Assembly (NCBI GenBank): GCA_017506865.1
Contig: JAFCMP010000019.1
Location: 431,526-495,525, forward strand
Source: Tribonema minus
Taxonomy: Eukaryota > Sar > Xanthophyceae > Tribonematales > Tribonemataceae
Direction of reading: 5' to 3'
DNA: 64,000 nucleotides
This document shows positions 1-10,435 of this stretch, in pieces. Positions within the stretch are counted from its first letter, which is position 1, and each line of letters starts with the position of its first letter. A model generated the notes under the pieces. The model did not search any database. It was not told the origin of the DNA and saw only the letters and a list, made by a program, of their open reading frames with translations. Position numbers and translations under genes: made by a program.

Positions 1-1
1 A

Positions 2-2152
2 GTTCAAGCCCTACTTGAGATGCCCATCCCCTGCAACATCTCTCAGCTGCGTGCGTGGCTTGGCCTCGCAAACTACTACCGGCGATTTATTCAGAACATG
101 GCCAAGCTGGTAGCACCGCTCACCCATCTGATGGCCAAGGGGGTGGACTTCATAGTTGGCAGTGCTCAACAGCAAGCCATCCGCGAGGTCAACGAAGCCC
201 TGGCGCTTCACACTTGCATGCAGTACCCCGACTACGCGCGCGCCAGCACAGGCGAGCGCCCCTTTGTCCTTGCCACAGACGCATGCAAGGAGGGCTTTGG
301 TGCAGTGCTCTCGCAGGCCAACAACGACGGCGCGGAGCAACCGATCGCCTTCACATCTCGCGCGACTCTACCCAATGAGCGCAACTGGTCTACTACCGAC
401 CTTGAAGCCGGCGCCATCGTCTTCGGCATCAAGAAGTTCAAACACATCCTGTGGGGGACGCCGTTTGTCCTCTACACCGACCACCGCGCTCTTCAGTACA
501 TCGACAGCCTTCGCGAGCGCACCGCGCGCGGCGCGCGCTGGAGCGAGTTCCTCAGCGCCTTCAACATCACCATTCGCTACAAGAAGGGCGCGTCACACGG
601 CAATGCCGACGGGCCAAGCCGCAATCCTGTCCCTGCTACACCACAAGATGCAGAGGAGAGCGAGCGCGAGCGGCTGCTCGAGGCGTACTGCCTGCAGGCC
701 CACGAGTGGGAGCGGCTGGAGGCATTTGCAACAGCAGAGTACATCAACATCTGCACGGAGGTGGTAGCAGCGCTTCAAGGAGGGGGAGAGGAGCAGATTT
801 CCGCGCTTGCTGAGGCGGCAGACGCTGAGGCGGGTGCATGGGAGTGCTTCGCTGAGCATCCTCAACTGGGCGTCATGACGCCTGGTGACTGGCAGCGAGA
901 GCAGCGCGCAGATGCTCAGCTGGGGCCAATTTGCAACATGCTGCTTGGAGCAGGACTGCCAGCAGACGCGGCGCTTGCAGCCCAGGTACAGAAATGGGCC
1001 TTGCAGTGCAGCCTTGTCGTCTGCGGCAACGCTCAGCTCTTGGTGCACAACACCCCCGAATCCCCGCTTCCACAGCTTGCCATTCCCCGGTCCATTAGGG
1101 ATCAAGTTCTTGAGGCGATGCACGGCTCAGGTTGGGCAGGCCACCAGGGCATTAAACGCACATTGGAGCGCACCCGCGCGCACTGCTGGTGGCCCTCTTG
1201 GACCCTAGACGTCAACTACTGGGTTAATCATTGCTGGCCCTGCCAAGCGTTCAAGCACACCGGCAAGCTGTCTCGCTGGCCCACTATATGGCGCGAGAGG
1301 CCCCCCTACGCCTTTCATAGCCTAGCGCTTGACCACTTCGGCCCCCTACCCCTCAGTGCTGGCGGCTTCATGTACATACTGGTGGTGATGTGCCTGTTTT
1401 CGGGCTGGGTGTGGTGCTATCCCATCAAGCCTGGGGACTACAGTGCTGCTGGCACAGCTGAAGTTTTAGTCAACCAGCACAGCACTCGTCACGGTCCCCC
1501 TTCTAAGCTCCTCAGCGACCGCGGCAGCCTCTTCATGGCAGAGCTTTCTCAAGCTGTCTACAAGCAGATGGGCGTCAAGAAGCTTTCCACTACCGCATAC
1601 CACCCTGAGTGCAACGGCAAGTGTGAGCGTTTCATGCAGGAGCTAGCCCAGATGCTCGCCATGTTAGTTGATAGTGCCAAGAACAATTGGGCGGACTGGC
1701 TACCTCATATCAGTTTTGCCCACAACACTGCCTACAACCGCGCCACCGGCGCAACCCCCTTCCTTCTGGCTACTGGTCGCGAGGCCGCCGTCGCACTACA
1801 CCTCATACTGGGCAAGCTTCAACAGCCCTTGGTCAAGCCTGGCACACATCCTTCAGTGTCACAGCTAGTGTTCGACATCCTTGAGCGGCAGCGCTCAGCC
1901 AACACCATGCCAACCAACGTCATGCGCTGCGACGGGCTAAGGTGCTCCGCGAGAACACCGAGATCGCGGAGGCATTTGGACTACGTCAGTCGTTCAGCGC
2001 TGGTGAGCGAGTGTGGTACTACCATGTGCCGCGCACGCATACGGCATCTGCAGACACGGAGCCGGCACCAGTGGCGGGGGAGTTCAACAAGGCGAAGCGC
2101 ACACTCTTTAGCAAGAAGCTCTTGGATAGATGGCATGGGCCCTATAGCATAA
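2..2152 (+). CDS. Pol polyprotein fragment: RT end, RNase H, integrase (partial at 5' end)
   Basis: The frame is open from base 2. It begins with the RT thumb/connection motif LGLANYYRRFI. Counting from the ATG at 20, RNase H has D87, E129, D154 and D197 in ATDACKEGFGAVL, TDLEA, YTDHRAL and GNADG contexts. About residues 365-415 is an H2C2 integrase zinc finger (GHQGIKRTL, then NHCWPC). The integrase core has D438, D500 and E536, an exact D,D-35-E spacing, in LDHFGP, LSDRG and GKCERF contexts. The product would cut and integrate the element cDNA in the nucleus. From about 1885-1925 onward this frame stops resembling a retroelement, and homology continues in another frame, so the true coding end is near 1925 and the rest to 2152 is frameshifted. 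Confidence 0.85.
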   Translation, partial: VQALLEMPIPCNISQLRAWLGLANYYRRFIQNMAKLVAPLTHLMAKGVDFIVGSAQQQAIREVNEALALHTCMQYPDYARASTGERPFVLATDACKEGFGAVLSQANNDGAEQPIAFTSRATLPNERNWSTTDLEAGAIVFGIKKFKHILWGTPFVLYTDHRALQYIDSLRERTARGARWSEFLSAFNITIRYKKGASHGNADGPSRNPVPATPQDAEESERERLLEAYCLQAHEWERLEAFATAEYINICTEVVAALQGGGEEQISALAEAADAEAGAWECFAEHPQLGVMTPGDWQREQRADAQLGPICNMLLGAGLPADAALAAQVQKWALQCSLVVCGNAQLLVHNTPESPLPQLAIPRSIRDQVLEAMHGSGWAGHQGIKRTLERTRAHCWWPSWTLDVNYWVNHCWPCQAFKHTGKLSRWPTIWRERPPYAFHSLALDHFGPLPLSAGGFMYILVVMCLFSGWVWCYPIKPGDYSAAGTAEVLVNQHSTRHGPPSKLLSDRGSLFMAELSQAVYKQMGVKKLSTTAYHPECNGKCERFMQELAQMLAMLVDSAKNNWADWLPHISFAHNTAYNRATGATPFLLATGREAAVALHLILGKLQQPLVKPGTHPSVSQLVFDILERQRSANTMPTNVMRCDGLRCSARTPRSRRHLDYVSRSALVSECGTTMCRARIRHLQTRSRHQWRGSSTRRSAHSLARSSWIDGMGPIA

Positions 2153-3054
2153 TATTAGCGGGCCCGGCGGAGAGCGGCGGGGAGCGTGTGCAGGCCGGGT
2201 GTCTTCTGGTGGACATCAACGGACGGCCTAGTAGTACGCGCATATCGATGCGCCTCAACAAGAAGTGTCGCGACCCTAGCGACATGCGGCAGCAGCCGGA
2301 GACGTTGCCTGCGGGCTTCTCTCGCTACCTGCTGGCGAAGCACTGGAGCGGGCATTCACCTGGCTCACTCTCTACTGACGACGTTGCTGCTCACAACTTC
2401 CAGCGGCACGGCGTAGAGGCGATACTTCAACATCGTGTAGCGGCGGCAGCGCGCGGGTGGGGGCACCGCCTACAGTACCTAATACGCTGGGAGGGTGCAA
2501 CCAGCGGGGGGATAGTTGACTCGTGGGAGGACTCCGAGCAGCTAGATGAGTGCCCCCAAGTACTCGAGGAGTACTGGTCTACATTAAACAAGGCCATTGC
2601 CTGTCGCGACATTACAGTGGCGGGCTCAAACACTCAGGTGGTCAAGCGTCAGCTGCGACGCGCCGTCCAGGCGCGGGGCGTTGGCGGCGTTCTGGCCCAA
2701 TGTGGTGCGGGCTCGTATGAGCTTGCGCCTCTGGCGGAGGCGTTACTCCAGCCACCTGCGACATCGGTGTTGCAGAGTGCAGCTATCAGCGGACTGCAGC
2801 TTATGGCTGTTTTCAAGTTCACGGAGCCAAGCGGCGAAGAGCACCTTACTTGGTGTGAGGGCGAGCTCACAGGCGTAGTCTCAAAGGGGAAGACAAGGCG
2901 TACACAGATAGCTCATAGGGTGTTCTGGATTGTTGAAGGGGTGTATCAGACCCTAGTACTGGACCCTAGCTTGTACAACACGCGCCCAGATGCATCGAAT
3001 GGTTCTTGGTTCCTAGTTGGCACACAAGCCCAGCTGGAATCATTGCATGTGTAG
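1921..3054 (+). CDS. Integrase C-terminal region with chromodomain (frameshifted continuation of pol)
   Basis: This frame carries the post-core part of integrase, beginning about LRRAKVLREN, with the usual GERVWYY and WHGPY motifs of the gypsy integrase C-terminus. Nucleotides about 2410-2580 encode a chromodomain-like block: VEAILQHR, then LQYLIRWEG, then DSWEDSEQL and LEEYW. Chromodomains in this position direct insertion of chromoviruses to particular chromatin. There is no start codon of its own; a GTG at 1942 is only the first possible start in the open stretch. It must have been fused to the preceding frame by one frame change located between about 1885 (in-frame stop upstream) and 1925. 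The last ~150 residues are unrecognised. Stop at 3052-3054. Confidence 0.75.
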   Translation, partial: HALRRAKVLRENTEIAEAFGLRQSFSAGERVWYYHVPRTHTASADTEPAPVAGEFNKAKRTLFSKKLLDRWHGPYSIILAGPAESGGERVQAGCLLVDINGRPSSTRISMRLNKKCRDPSDMRQQPETLPAGFSRYLLAKHWSGHSPGSLSTDDVAAHNFQRHGVEAILQHRVAAAARGWGHRLQYLIRWEGATSGGIVDSWEDSEQLDECPQVLEEYWSTLNKAIACRDITVAGSNTQVVKRQLRRAVQARGVGGVLAQCGAGSYELAPLAEALLQPPATSVLQSAAISGLQLMAVFKFTEPSGEEHLTWCEGELTGVVSKGKTRRTQIAHRVFWIVEGVYQTLVLDPSLYNTRPDASNGSWFLVGTQAQLESLHV

Positions 3055-3225
3055 TCACACGGTCATGTGCTTGGTAGAGACCCCGGCGTGTGAGAGGCGT
3101 CTTGTGCGGCATGCCTTTGCATATTGACTGCGTTTGCACAGGAGTCATTGCAATGTGTAGCATTGGCTTGCGAGTCATGTTGCATATGTGTAGTGGGTCC
3201 CCCTTGCAGTACCCTTTCCAATCTA

Positions 3226-3450
3226 GGGGGGGTGACTGTGGTGACACTGGATGTTGGAGTGTCACCTGTAACTGTTACGGTTGGCAGTTACGAGTTGTTC
3301 GTTGTTGTTTGTTTGGCTCAGACAAGAGCAGCAGCCCCAGAATACACATAGCACAGTTCGGTCAGCTGTGTTGTGTGTGGGTGTCTTCTCTGCATTGTTC
3401 CCTGCACTTGCTGAAGTGTAGTACGGAGACTAGTTGTTTCATCATTCCGC
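3226..3450 (+). other. Candidate polypurine tract and 3' LTR
   Basis: A run of seven G follows TCTA at about 3222-3233, 170 bp past the pol stop, and is followed directly by TG. From there to about 3450 the sequence is T-rich and non-coding, and it contains TGTTGGAGTGTCAC, a typical LTR-like beginning. The placement is inference only because the partner LTR is not visible. Confidence 0.3.
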
Positions 3451-3454
3451 ACCA

Positions 3455-3833
3455 CTTCTCGGAACAAGGTGTGCGCGACCGTTTCCCCTTCATATTTGGC
3501 ACCGATACAGAAGCAAACGCTCTCAGAAAACCAGGCACTGTAAAGTTCGCTCAAGCTCACACCGGCATCGGTCACCGCACTTTCAGCGCCATCAAGGTCA
3601 AACGCTCACTGGATGCACTACCGCCAGAGCTCCGCTCACTACACGTCCCAAACTGTGCTACGGTCGAGGTTCGGCCCCTCTGGACAGGCATGGGCACCAG
3701 CTTCCCCTCACCGGAAGCCGTGGAAGCGGCGTGGCGGGAGATGAGCAAAAGTGAGAAGAGGCGGTTGCACAAAGAGCACCATCAGCTCTGGCATGTTGTA
3801 ATCACCACAACGGAGCACCAACTGCACCAATAG
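3455..3833 (+). CDS. Coding-like orphan ORF segment, unrecognised
   Basis: The 3' half of a longer open frame (3090-3833) looks more protein-like than its surroundings. It has mixed polar composition, motifs such as DRFPFIFGTDTE and ALPPELRSLHV, and a charged end (EMSKSEKRRLHKEHHQ). It begins just where the retrotransposon appears to end. No family is recognised, and no clear splice sites were assigned. It may be a host exon flanking the insertion or a chance ORF. Confidence 0.25.
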
Positions 3834-4827
3834 CTTGAGCTCGTGCTGAGCACAGCTCGCATTGATTCGATTGAGTTTAGGTAAATCACATGTCACAATT
3901 GCTTCAATGGCCATATGTGGCGGCGAATGATGCGGCATGGTGCCCGGTTGATTTTGTGTTGCCACCTTCAACAGCACTATCAAATGGGTGTCAAAAGTGC
4001 ACCTCACAAGTGCTTCCACATGCTGCCAGTGACGCTACCTGATAGAACAGCTTACCTGCAAGAAACCTGCTCTTGCGAGATGCCTGCACCAGCAGCCATT
4101 GTCATGCCGTATGCACATTGTCACTTACCTGCAGAAGCCCCCTGATGCGCTGCGAATGCACCCTGTGCACGACGAAACTGAAGCGCCAGAATATCCTTAA
4201 ATGCATTGTCGAACAGAATGAGGGAGGACACGACACCGATGCGGACAGGCAAGGGCCACTGACTTTGTGTACTGACACTTGTTGCTGCTTGCATTTGGAG
4301 AACGTTATATGCGTCAACCTCAACTGTTGCTGCAGCACAAGCGGGACAAAGCAGAAGTGTACAATGCATCACCGGGCTCACCGTTGGCTCTGCGCTTTTC
4401 CGTCGTTTTCGCCACCGCAGCTACAGCAGCCGCCACTGCGACTGCATCGTCCTTGTCCGCCTTGGCGATGCGTGATGCGTCGGAAGCCGCCTTAGCTGCA
4501 TGACAGCAGCAAAACGCAACGGTCGTTGAACCCCAAGCAAGTGCGCCAACTGCGACTTCAGCGCGCATTGTACCTAGAGCTTGAGCTCGTGCTGAACAGA
4601 GCTCGCATTGATTCAATTGAGTTCGTTGCGCAGAAAGTCACGATGGTTTCAATTGCCACAAGTGGCGTCAATTGATGCAGCATGTTGCCCAGGTCTTGTT
4701 CTGCTGCTACCATACCAGCGCGTGATGACACCGACTGCCCGAGTTTGTGGCAAATGAAGCAATGATTGGCTAACAGCAGCATGTGGCAGTCACTGTATGT
4801 TAGTATTTCAGTGGCCTTCCTCGAAAG

Positions 4828-4985
4828 TCAAATGACAGATTTGCTCATGAACCATGATCGTGGTGGACTTGCTTTGAAGCTCAAATAACAGATGTGCTTA
4901 TGAACCATTATTGTGGTGGACCTCAACTTCCTGGGCACTCAACTTCCTGGGCACTCAAATGACAGATGTGCTCATGAACCCAACA
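4828..4985 (+). repeat. Short tandem triplication (unit about 55-75 bp)
   Basis: TCAAATGACAGATGTGCTCA (with small changes) followed by TGAACC occurs at 4828, 4881 and 4955. The first two copies continue with GTGGTGGAC. A nested duplication of AACTTCCTGGGCACTC lies at 4925-4956. Confidence 0.7.
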
Positions 4986-5330
4986 TCATCAGTGCCACGG
5001 CAGTGTTGGCTCAGCTGACAGGCTCAGCAATGGCTACCAGATAGACGCACATCATCTCGCCGCCGCCCGCCACCGCCATTGCTGCCATGGCATTTTTATA
5101 CCGGTGTCAGCTACATGTATGACGCAAGTATAATGTGGCGACCTACAATGGTGCCATTGAAGCATAGCGTGCTTCAACTTCAACTGTCGCCACAACACAA
5201 CCGGCAAGTGGGCGCACATGCACCACTGCCGCCGCCACGATGCGCCGACAGCACGCACCTTGAGTCGCTGAAAAAACAGAGTGCCTGCTAGCCACGCCAA
5301 ATGCACCAACACTTACCTGAGCGCCCAGTA

Positions 5331-5358
5331 ACCCTAACCCTAACCCTAACCCTAACCC
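5331..5358 (+). repeat. Interstitial telomere-like repeat (CCCTAA)n
   Basis: About four and a half perfect CCCTAA units, the TTAGGG telomere type read on this strand. Isolated pairs of the same unit occur in many introns of the SIN3 region. Confidence 0.85.
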
Positions 5359-5547
5359 CACAGCTTGGGTTTCTTAGGTATTAAAGAGTGACTGGTGATC
5401 CCTAACACGCTCACAGCATCCACATCACGACAAGTCTTGTGGAAACGTAACAAAGTGCGTGAAGCTCTACTGCAGCTTCGTGGCTATCGTTGCTAACAGC
5501 ACTTGGTCCTACTGGTATACAGGGCGATGCCGGCCAACACAACTCAC

Positions 5548-5808
5548 CGCGCTTGCTGCCGAGACGCGTCTTGAAGGCCTCCTCGTGCAGCTCAGCCGTG
5601 GTGACCTTCAATACGGCGTTGTAGACAGCTGCCTTGGCGCGTTTGTTGGGTGCCGCATCCAGGAAGTACACGTCGTGCTCGTCGGGCGCTGCGGTGAGCG
5701 CAAGGCCAAGCAGGCCCTCCTCGGCGGCGACGCGGTCTACGATGTCGCGCACACGCTGCAGGTAGTGGCTGGGGACGTGCGCACCTTGCGCCCAGTTGCC
5801 TTCCGTCC
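5548..5808 (-). CDS. Orphan internal exon, unrecognised protein
   Basis: A 261-nt open segment is bounded on the minus strand by a good acceptor (GTCGTGCAG before 5808) and donor (GTGAGT after 5548). It begins with the last two bases and ends with the first base of a codon. The peptide includes RDIVDRVAAEEGLLGLAL and APNKRAKAAVYNAVLKV, with well-spread charged residues typical of coding sequence. Flanking exons were not identified within the repeat-filled surroundings. No family is recognised. It could belong to the gene ending at 7294 only if another splice form exists, because that gene already has a stop. Confidence 0.45.
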
Positions 5809-6049
5809 CTGCACGACAGCAGCAAGATTAATGAGCCAGGACTACACTAATCATGGTCGACAGCAATGACCACAGCAGCACGCAGGTGTGCCTGAGCCAT
5901 GCATGGTGGTCAAACACTGCAGCTCGAGCCTGCGGGTCAAAGTGAATGTCGCAGTGAGTCAACAAGGACTCTTCAATGCGTATGCTGTTCAGCCATCCAC
6001 GTTTAAGAAAGAGGCCCGTTTGGGCCCACTTCAACCACAGCACCAAATG

Positions 6050-6590
6050 CACAAGAAGCTTGAGCTCGTGCTGAACACTGCTCGCATTGATTCCAATGAG
6101 TGCTTTGCGCAAAGTGTCACGTTTGTTTCAATTGCCACAAGTGGCGTCTGTTGATGCAGGGTGTTGCGTTTCACAAGAAAGCCCAAAAGGGCCAAAGCGC
6201 CAACTACCAAAAAGCACACCAACAGCTTGAGCTCGTGCTGAACACAGCTTGCATTGATTCAAATGAGTTTAGTGGATCAAAGGTCACAATGGTTTCGAGT
6301 GCCACAAGTGGCGTTAATTGATGCACGATGTTGCCCAGATATCGTTCTGTCGCTACGTGAAAGAGCGAACAGTTGCAGCGAGCACGCACCGGACCTGCCA
6401 TTGCGTGCGATCTACATTCAACAAACAGCCTGACTGAGCACCAAAAGTACAAAATGCTTGGGCTCGTGCTGAACCCAGCTGGCATTTATTCCATAGAGTC
6501 TAGGTGATCAAATGTCACAATGGGTTCAGTTGCCACAAGTAGCGTCAACTGATGCAGCATGTTCTCCAGATATTGTTGTGTGCTATGTGA
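6050..6590 (+). repeat. Cluster of three consecutive copies of the ~115 bp repeat
   Basis: Copies at 6050-6168, 6216-6360 and 6450-6590 follow each other with spacers of about 50-90 bp. The middle copy is the closest to the consensus. Each ends with GATGCAGSRTGTT or a near variant. Confidence 0.7.
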
Positions 6591-7293
6591 ACAGTGATTT
6601 GCTTACACTGCACTACCCTTGCAGCACCTGGTGATGGGTCAAACATGACCACATTGCATCAGAAGCACGCACCTCGGTGGTCATTGTACTCCACCTCGAG
6701 CCTGTTCAGCAACCTTCATTCGCAAAAAGCCCGAATGCGCCAACTTGAACAGAGCCTGCATTGGTTCAAATGAGTGTTGTACGCAAAACTTTCAAACGCC
6801 ACAAGTTCCGCCGAGAGATGCAGCATGTTGCCCAGTAGTTGTGCTCTGCTACGTCAACGCCACCAAGTGTGCGGGGTGCATGCGCCTGACATGCCATCGC
6901 ATGGCACAGTGGCTGTGCGCAGTGACTCAATGGGTACTGTAAGACTTGATGCAGATCGTCACCAGTGTGTACACTGCAATGTACATAACACAGCCTAGAG
7001 AGCCCCAAAGCGCCTACTTCAGGTCGAGCACCAACTGCACCAATAGGTTGAGCTCGTGCTGAGCACAGCTCGCACTGATTCAAGTGAGTCGTTGGCTCAC
7101 AACATCACAATGGTTTCAATGGCCACAAGTGGCGTCAATTGATGCAAGAGCTTGCGTGTCCTCATGTGCTACCATTAACAGCAGAGTGCACGCACCTGAC
7201 AGCCATTGCGCCTTTGTAGGTTTGACTTCAACAGCGTGTACTTTCCGAACAATAGAATCAAAATGGATGCGTTTATTTCTCGTCACATGAGCT

Positions 7294-10200
7294 TCACATG
7301 AACTTCAACATTGCTTTTATTCCTGTCATGCCAACCTCACCTCCACGGCCTGAGTTCTCAAGTGTCTTCTTCAGAGCTTTCAGCCTAGCGACATCAGCCC
7401 TAGCCGCCGCGAGCTCCTCGGGGCCAGCAGTCTCGTCTGCCTCGGCCGCTTGCAGTCTGTCCTCAGCAAGCGCCAGCTCCGCCGTCACGCCAGCCAACGT
7501 CTGGTCCTTGGCCTGCCCGATGGGCGACTTCTTGCCTGCATTCGACAGCAAGCAGCAGATATCAAAAGATGTGCAGCTGCAGCTGTGGACGGTGCACTTG
7601 TTCGCTACAAGTGACATGGAGAAGTGGGGCAGAAGAATCTCAGTGTCATGTGCATGCAATGTGGGTACGGACACCAGCTAGCATAAAGCCAGGCCATGGC
7701 TGACACTGCAATCTGCGTACGTGGAAGCCCTGCAGTGCCAACCCCAACACAGCACGCCCGGCACCAAGAGCTTGAGCTCGTGCCGAGCCCAGCTCGTATT
7801 GATTCGAATGAGTGTTATGCAGCAATTATGACACTATGGTTTCAGTTGCTACAGTGGCGTCATCTGATGCAGCATGGAGCTCGCATTGATTCAAGTGAGT
7901 GTTTTGCAGAGAATACCATAATTGTTTCGATGGCCATAGGTAGTGTCAGTTGATGCAGCATGTTGCCAGCTATTGCTCTGTGATACGTCAACACTACCAA
8001 GAATGCAGCGAGCACGCGCCTGGCATGCCAACGCGTCGTGTAGTGACCGTTCGCAGTAATGGAATGAGTAGTCTTGACACTTGTTGCAGATTGTTCACCA
8101 AGGAGTATACCCAAAAACAAAAACAGACAAGGACCAACATGCACCAACAGCTTGGGCTCGTGCTGAACTTAGTTCGCCCTTATTCAATTGAGTTGAAAGG
8201 CAAAAACATCACAATGGTTTCAGCGGCCATGAGTGGCGTCGGATTCAATGATGCACGAGCTGCATGGTGATATGTAGCTGTGATCATCCAGCAGCAGTCG
8301 GCACAAGAGGCCTGGGCTCATTTGGGAGACAACGAGCTGTCTCTGATCCAAATGCGTATGAGCAAATAACGTCCTGTTCACGCACCTAGCTGCAGGTCGT
8401 GCACATGCACACAGCAGCTCACCTGCTGCCCGACGCACACCAAAGCCACATACCGGCAGGCCTCCTGTCCAGCGACTTGCATATGTGCACATGACTACGA
8501 GGAAGCGCATGTTGCAGGTTTTTGACATGCTACCAGTGATGCTGCTCAACACTACCGCTTAGCCATAGAAAACCCGTTCTTGCCACATGCCTGCTGCTGC
8601 TGTGTCACATGCAATGGCGCCACTCGATGCCCGGGCTTGACGTAGACAGTTGACACGCGGTAGACTGATCCGCTGTGCTCACCTAGGTCGGAGTGGTGCA
8701 CTGACACGCCGGCAGCCTCCAAAGCCGTGAACACAACTGCCGCGAAGGCACCATCGCCACGGCGTAGCTTCTTCAGCTTTTCCGGCTGCCGCCCGCCTGC
8801 TGCCCCTGCTGCTGCTGCCGCTGCGGGCGCAAATGCTCCCGCTGCTGCTGCTGCTGGCGCTGACCCAAATGCTGCCGCTGCTGCAGCTGGCGCAAACCAT
8901 GCCGCTGCTGGCACAAATGCTGCCGCTGCTGCTGCGGGTGCTGCTGTGGCTGCCGCTGCTACTGGCACCAGTCCTGGCGCTGCGGCTGCTGCTGCTGCTG
9001 TCACTGAGTCGCACTCTACTGGGTACTGTGCGTTGCCCACAAACCCCTCCTGCGCCGGCCCGCTGCGCTGTGAGAACGCCAGCACATCGCGCCCGTCTGC
9101 CTCAAAGACAAGACCGCTTGGTTTGTCATTGCGCCGCATCAGCATGGCAGCGGTGTCGATAGCGTCCTGCGGGCTCTTCAGCCTCAGACCATACCCGACG
9201 GTGCGCCTGCTGACGACTGCCCTCATCGCGTCCTCCATAGTGTACTTGTGCTGCAGCATCAGCTGCAGCATGAAGGCCTGCTGCAGCACATGCTCCTCTT
9301 CCATGAACAGCTGGAACGCTGCGAACTGGTCCTCCTTGCTCAAGCCGCTGCCCTTGCACAGCGCAGCTGCTGCCTCGATGTCCTCCGGCTGCAGCGTCTT
9401 GCCCACCAGGCCGGAGAACAGGGTGTTGGATGCCAGCATGCCAGGCACCAGGAAGGGGAACCGCGCCATGCACACGTGGTCCGTGGCGATCACCCCCACC
9501 GCCACAGCTGTGTCGCCGACACGCACGTCCGTGAAGAGGTGCACGCGGACATCCCGGCCCAGGATGGGCACATGCAGGTCATAGACCTTGCCGGACGCCT
9601 CCTGCAGCCCTTCCAGCAGGGCCAAGACCACGAGCGTGGCGATCCTGCTAAAGATGCGAAGCCAGCGAGCGCCGTCTGCGAGCACCGCCTTTAGAACTTC
9701 CGCAGCCAGCGCCATGTCCTTGGGGCTGGAGGGCGAGATGCCCCCCTTGCGCGGATGGTTGACGACCGGGAACAGGTCGCAGAAGAGGTTGTCCAGCCAC
9801 TTGAAGTTTACCGCATGCGCCTCCATGTAGTAGAACGACGCGCACACCTTCTCTGTGGAGAACTGCAAGTCGGCGCGGTCCTTCCAGTAGTGCCTGTAGG
9901 CGGGCGGCACGCGGTCGGTGCCTGCAAGTCTGGCGGAAACAGGGCCTGCTAGATTCTCGTCGTTGACCGGGAAGTGAGTCATGATGATCCCGATGCTGTT
10001 CATGGGGAGGCCGGCGGCGTAGTTCTTGAAGCCGATCGAGCTGCAGACAGCAGAGAATGTGCCGTCAGCGCCGTACAGCTCAGAGGCCATCCGACGCGCG
10101 CGCTCAAAGGGGTCAGGGCGGGCGGATCGCGTAGCCCCTGCGCCTGCGCGCATCTGAGCCACGGCTGCCTCAGCTTCTGCAGCAGGCACATCGTTGCGAA

Positions 10201-10435
10201 CAAGCGCCCGCAGCACTGCATCGTACGCGCTTTTGGGAGTGATACTCCCTAGCTGCATGCCGCCACTGCTGCTGTCGCCAGTCGTCTTCTGACGCTTGGT
10301 CCGGGGGGCGGCACGCTTTCGCACTGCGACAACCCGAGCTGCAGCGGCGCCCGTGTCTCTGCACTCAGCGTCGAGTTGCTTCAGCAAGCAGCGCATCGTC
10401 CTCTCCATCTGTGTAAAAGACAGCAGCGGAGGCAT
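7294..10435 (-). CDS. Unrecognised protein, two-exon model (664 aa) or single-exon ORF (627 aa, ending at 8552)
   Basis: The ATG at 10435 opens a frame that could stop at 8552. A strong donor (CTAG then GTGAGC) at 8683/8682 and an acceptor (AATGCAG) before 7535 join in phase to a final exon 7535-7294. This gives 664 residues. The N-terminal 100 residues are basic (RKRAAPRTKRQK, NLS-like), and the middle 300 residues look globular. A ~100-residue Ala-rich linker follows, and the second exon adds a charged helical, coiled-coil-like tail (AEDRLQAAEADE, VARLKALKKTLENSG). A second ATG ten codons in (MERTM) is an alternative start. No family or catalytic motif is recognised. The intron contains copies of the ~115 bp repeat. 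Which 3' end is real needs transcript data. Confidence 0.6.
7762..7992 (+). repeat. Overlapping pair of the ~115 bp repeat
   Basis: A copy starting at 7762 runs into a second at 7876 that begins at the GAGCTCGCATTGATTCAAGT part of the unit. The junction is inside the unit, so the second copy is 5' truncated. Confidence 0.65.

Larger units (their letters stand above)
1..3450 (+). mobile_element. Ty3/gypsy-type LTR retrotransposon, 3' part (5' end outside window)
   Basis: Order of domains is reverse transcriptase tail, RNase H, H2C2 zinc finger, integrase core and chromodomain, which is the pol order of Ty3/gypsy chromoviruses. The element is open at the left edge, so gag, protease and most of the RT lie outside. 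The right limit is inferred. A purine run near 3226-3233 could be the polypurine tract, and a non-coding AT-richer stretch to about 3450 could be the 3' LTR, but no second LTR is in the window to prove it. The reading frame breaks between integrase and chromodomain, so this copy is probably inactive unless that shift is a sequencing error. Confidence 0.85.
3826..8260 (+). repeat. Dispersed ~115 bp repeat family, about ten copies
   Basis: Diverged copies share the core GCTTGAGCTCGTGCTGA, then CTCGCATTGATTC, then CACAATGGTTTCAATTG, CCACAAGTGGCGTC and TGATGCAGCATGTTGCC. Approximate positions are 3826-3945, 4574-4710, 6050-6168, 6216-6360, 6450-6590, 6743-6855, 7037-7175, 7762-7880, 7876-7992 and 8142-8260. 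All are in the same orientation. Spacers between copies often share further short text (GTGCACGCACCTGACATGCC). No ORF is conserved across copies, so this is a non-coding repeat, SINE- or satellite-like. At least three copies sit in the intron inferred between 8682 and 7536. Confidence 0.8.
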
